A stretch of 64,000 nt of DNA from Desmonostoc muscorum LEGE 12446. GTDB lineage: Bacteria > Cyanobacteriota > Cyanobacteriia > Cyanobacteriales > Nostocaceae. The notes beneath the pieces are model-generated. The model was not told the origin of the DNA and searched no databases. It worked only from the letters and a program-made list of their open reading frames with translations. This document shows, piece by piece, positions 63,811 through 64,000 of the stretch. The stretch covers positions 682,001 through 746,000 of the forward strand of contig NZ_JADEXS020000001.1 of NCBI RefSeq assembly GCF_015207005.2, given 5' to 3'. The first letter of the stretch is position 1. The number at the start of each line of letters is the position of its first letter. The position numbers were made by a program, and so were the translations under genes.

Positions 63811-63998
63811 TCCATATATTCCTGAAAAACTTCGAGAGGTTCATCAAAGTCATCAGGCAAAGGTAAAACAAAAGTTCCTTTTAAGATACCAGAGCGACGC
63901 TTTTTTTGTAGTGAACTTTCCTGGGAAACAGCCTTTGAATAATTCTCAACTAAATATTTGGCATAATGCAAGAGTTCTTGTTTAAGTGACTCTGGCAT
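63807..63998 (-). CDS. DUF2281/VapB-like antitoxin, probably continuing past the right edge
   Basis: The visible 63 residues (PESLKQELLHYAKYLVENYS, then a basic linker KKRRSGILKGTFVLPLPDDFDEPLEVFQEYME) match the small antitoxins next to PIN toxins. A Met is at 63998, but relatives start a few residues earlier, so the true start may lie beyond the window. Coupled to the truncated toxin through ATGA. Confidence 0.75.
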   Translation of the reverse strand: MPESLKQELLHYAKYLVENYSKAVSQESSLQKKRRSGILKGTFVLPLPDDFDEPLEVFQEYME

Positions 63999-64000
63999 TT

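Noticed and set aside
1..64000. tRNA, rRNA, tmRNA or rnpB genes
   Set aside because: I looked for T-loop and anticodon-arm patterns and for the conserved tmRNA and RNase P cores and saw none; a covariance-model scan would be needed to be certain.

Overview
The window looks like chromosome from a filamentous, probably heterocyst-forming cyanobacterium (order Nostocales). The evidence is the very frequent GCGATCGC (HIP1) octamer, the heptameric intergenic repeats (AATGCCC, GTCATTA and GGGAGATGA types), small foldback repeats, and genes typical of the group: gap2, ictB, the sufR/sufBCDS locus, cyanoexosortase B, a CYP38/TLP40-type cyclophilin and Uma2-family proteins. No rRNA or tRNA gene was recognised. 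No species is assigned.

Layout. 1-17 kb is mostly housekeeping: an edge-truncated ParA-like ATPase, a PlsC-type acyltransferase, proS, a GerMN protein, an ArsR regulator, accB-efp, a lumenal cyclophilin, thiL, gap2, nadD, murC-murB, a YbaB/EbfC protein, a low-molecular-weight phosphatase and a NarL-type response regulator. 17.9-22 kb has smpB, a WGxxGxxG surface protein, ictB and a GAF/histidine-kinase-like protein that has lost its phosphoacceptor histidine. 22.7-31.5 kb is an exopolysaccharide cluster (DegT aminotransferase, cyanoexosortase B and its partner, Wza-like exporter, Wzc-like kinase). The Wzc-like gene is cut by a 1,759-bp IS4-type insertion sequence with a 6-bp target duplication. 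31.6-38.8 kb carries two rhomboid proteases, a TPR protein, a prolyl oligopeptidase and a run of Uma2 genes with a PD-(D/E)XK-like gene. 38.8-45 kb is the iron-sulfur assembly locus sufS-sufD-sufC-sufB, divergent from its repressor sufR across two exact CAAC-N6-GTTG operators.

The most unusual region is 51.5-56.3 kb. A CRISPR array (leader on the left, seven 36-bp repeats at 52,214-52,685) is interrupted by a small Tn7-like transposon at 52,709-56,071. The transposon has TGT...ACA ends, matching terminal repeats (23 of 28 positions), internal repeats that look like TnsB-binding sites, and a 5-bp AGCCC duplication. Removing the element and one copy of the duplication joins 23 nt and 12 nt into a 35-nt spacer between repeat 7 and an eighth repeat at 56,089-56,124. 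The element therefore inserted inside a spacer. It keeps tnsA and tniQ, but tnsB is reduced to an out-of-frame C-terminal tail and tnsC has an internal deletion. It is a non-autonomous derivative, and the CRISPR array is its target, not its cargo.

To the right are a SLOG (LSDAT-like) plus SLATT gene pair resembling predicted nucleotide-signalling defence modules, a tandemly duplicated noncoding element with terminator-like hairpins, an HNH nuclease with a small partner gene, a two-domain M16 peptidase, nested foldback elements, and at the right edge a toxin-antitoxin locus whose PIN-domain toxin is truncated.

A theme across the window is dispersed repeats entering genes. Repeat-like segments lie in frame inside thiL and twice inside sufD, and heptamer repeats supply or adjoin the start or stop codons of several genes.
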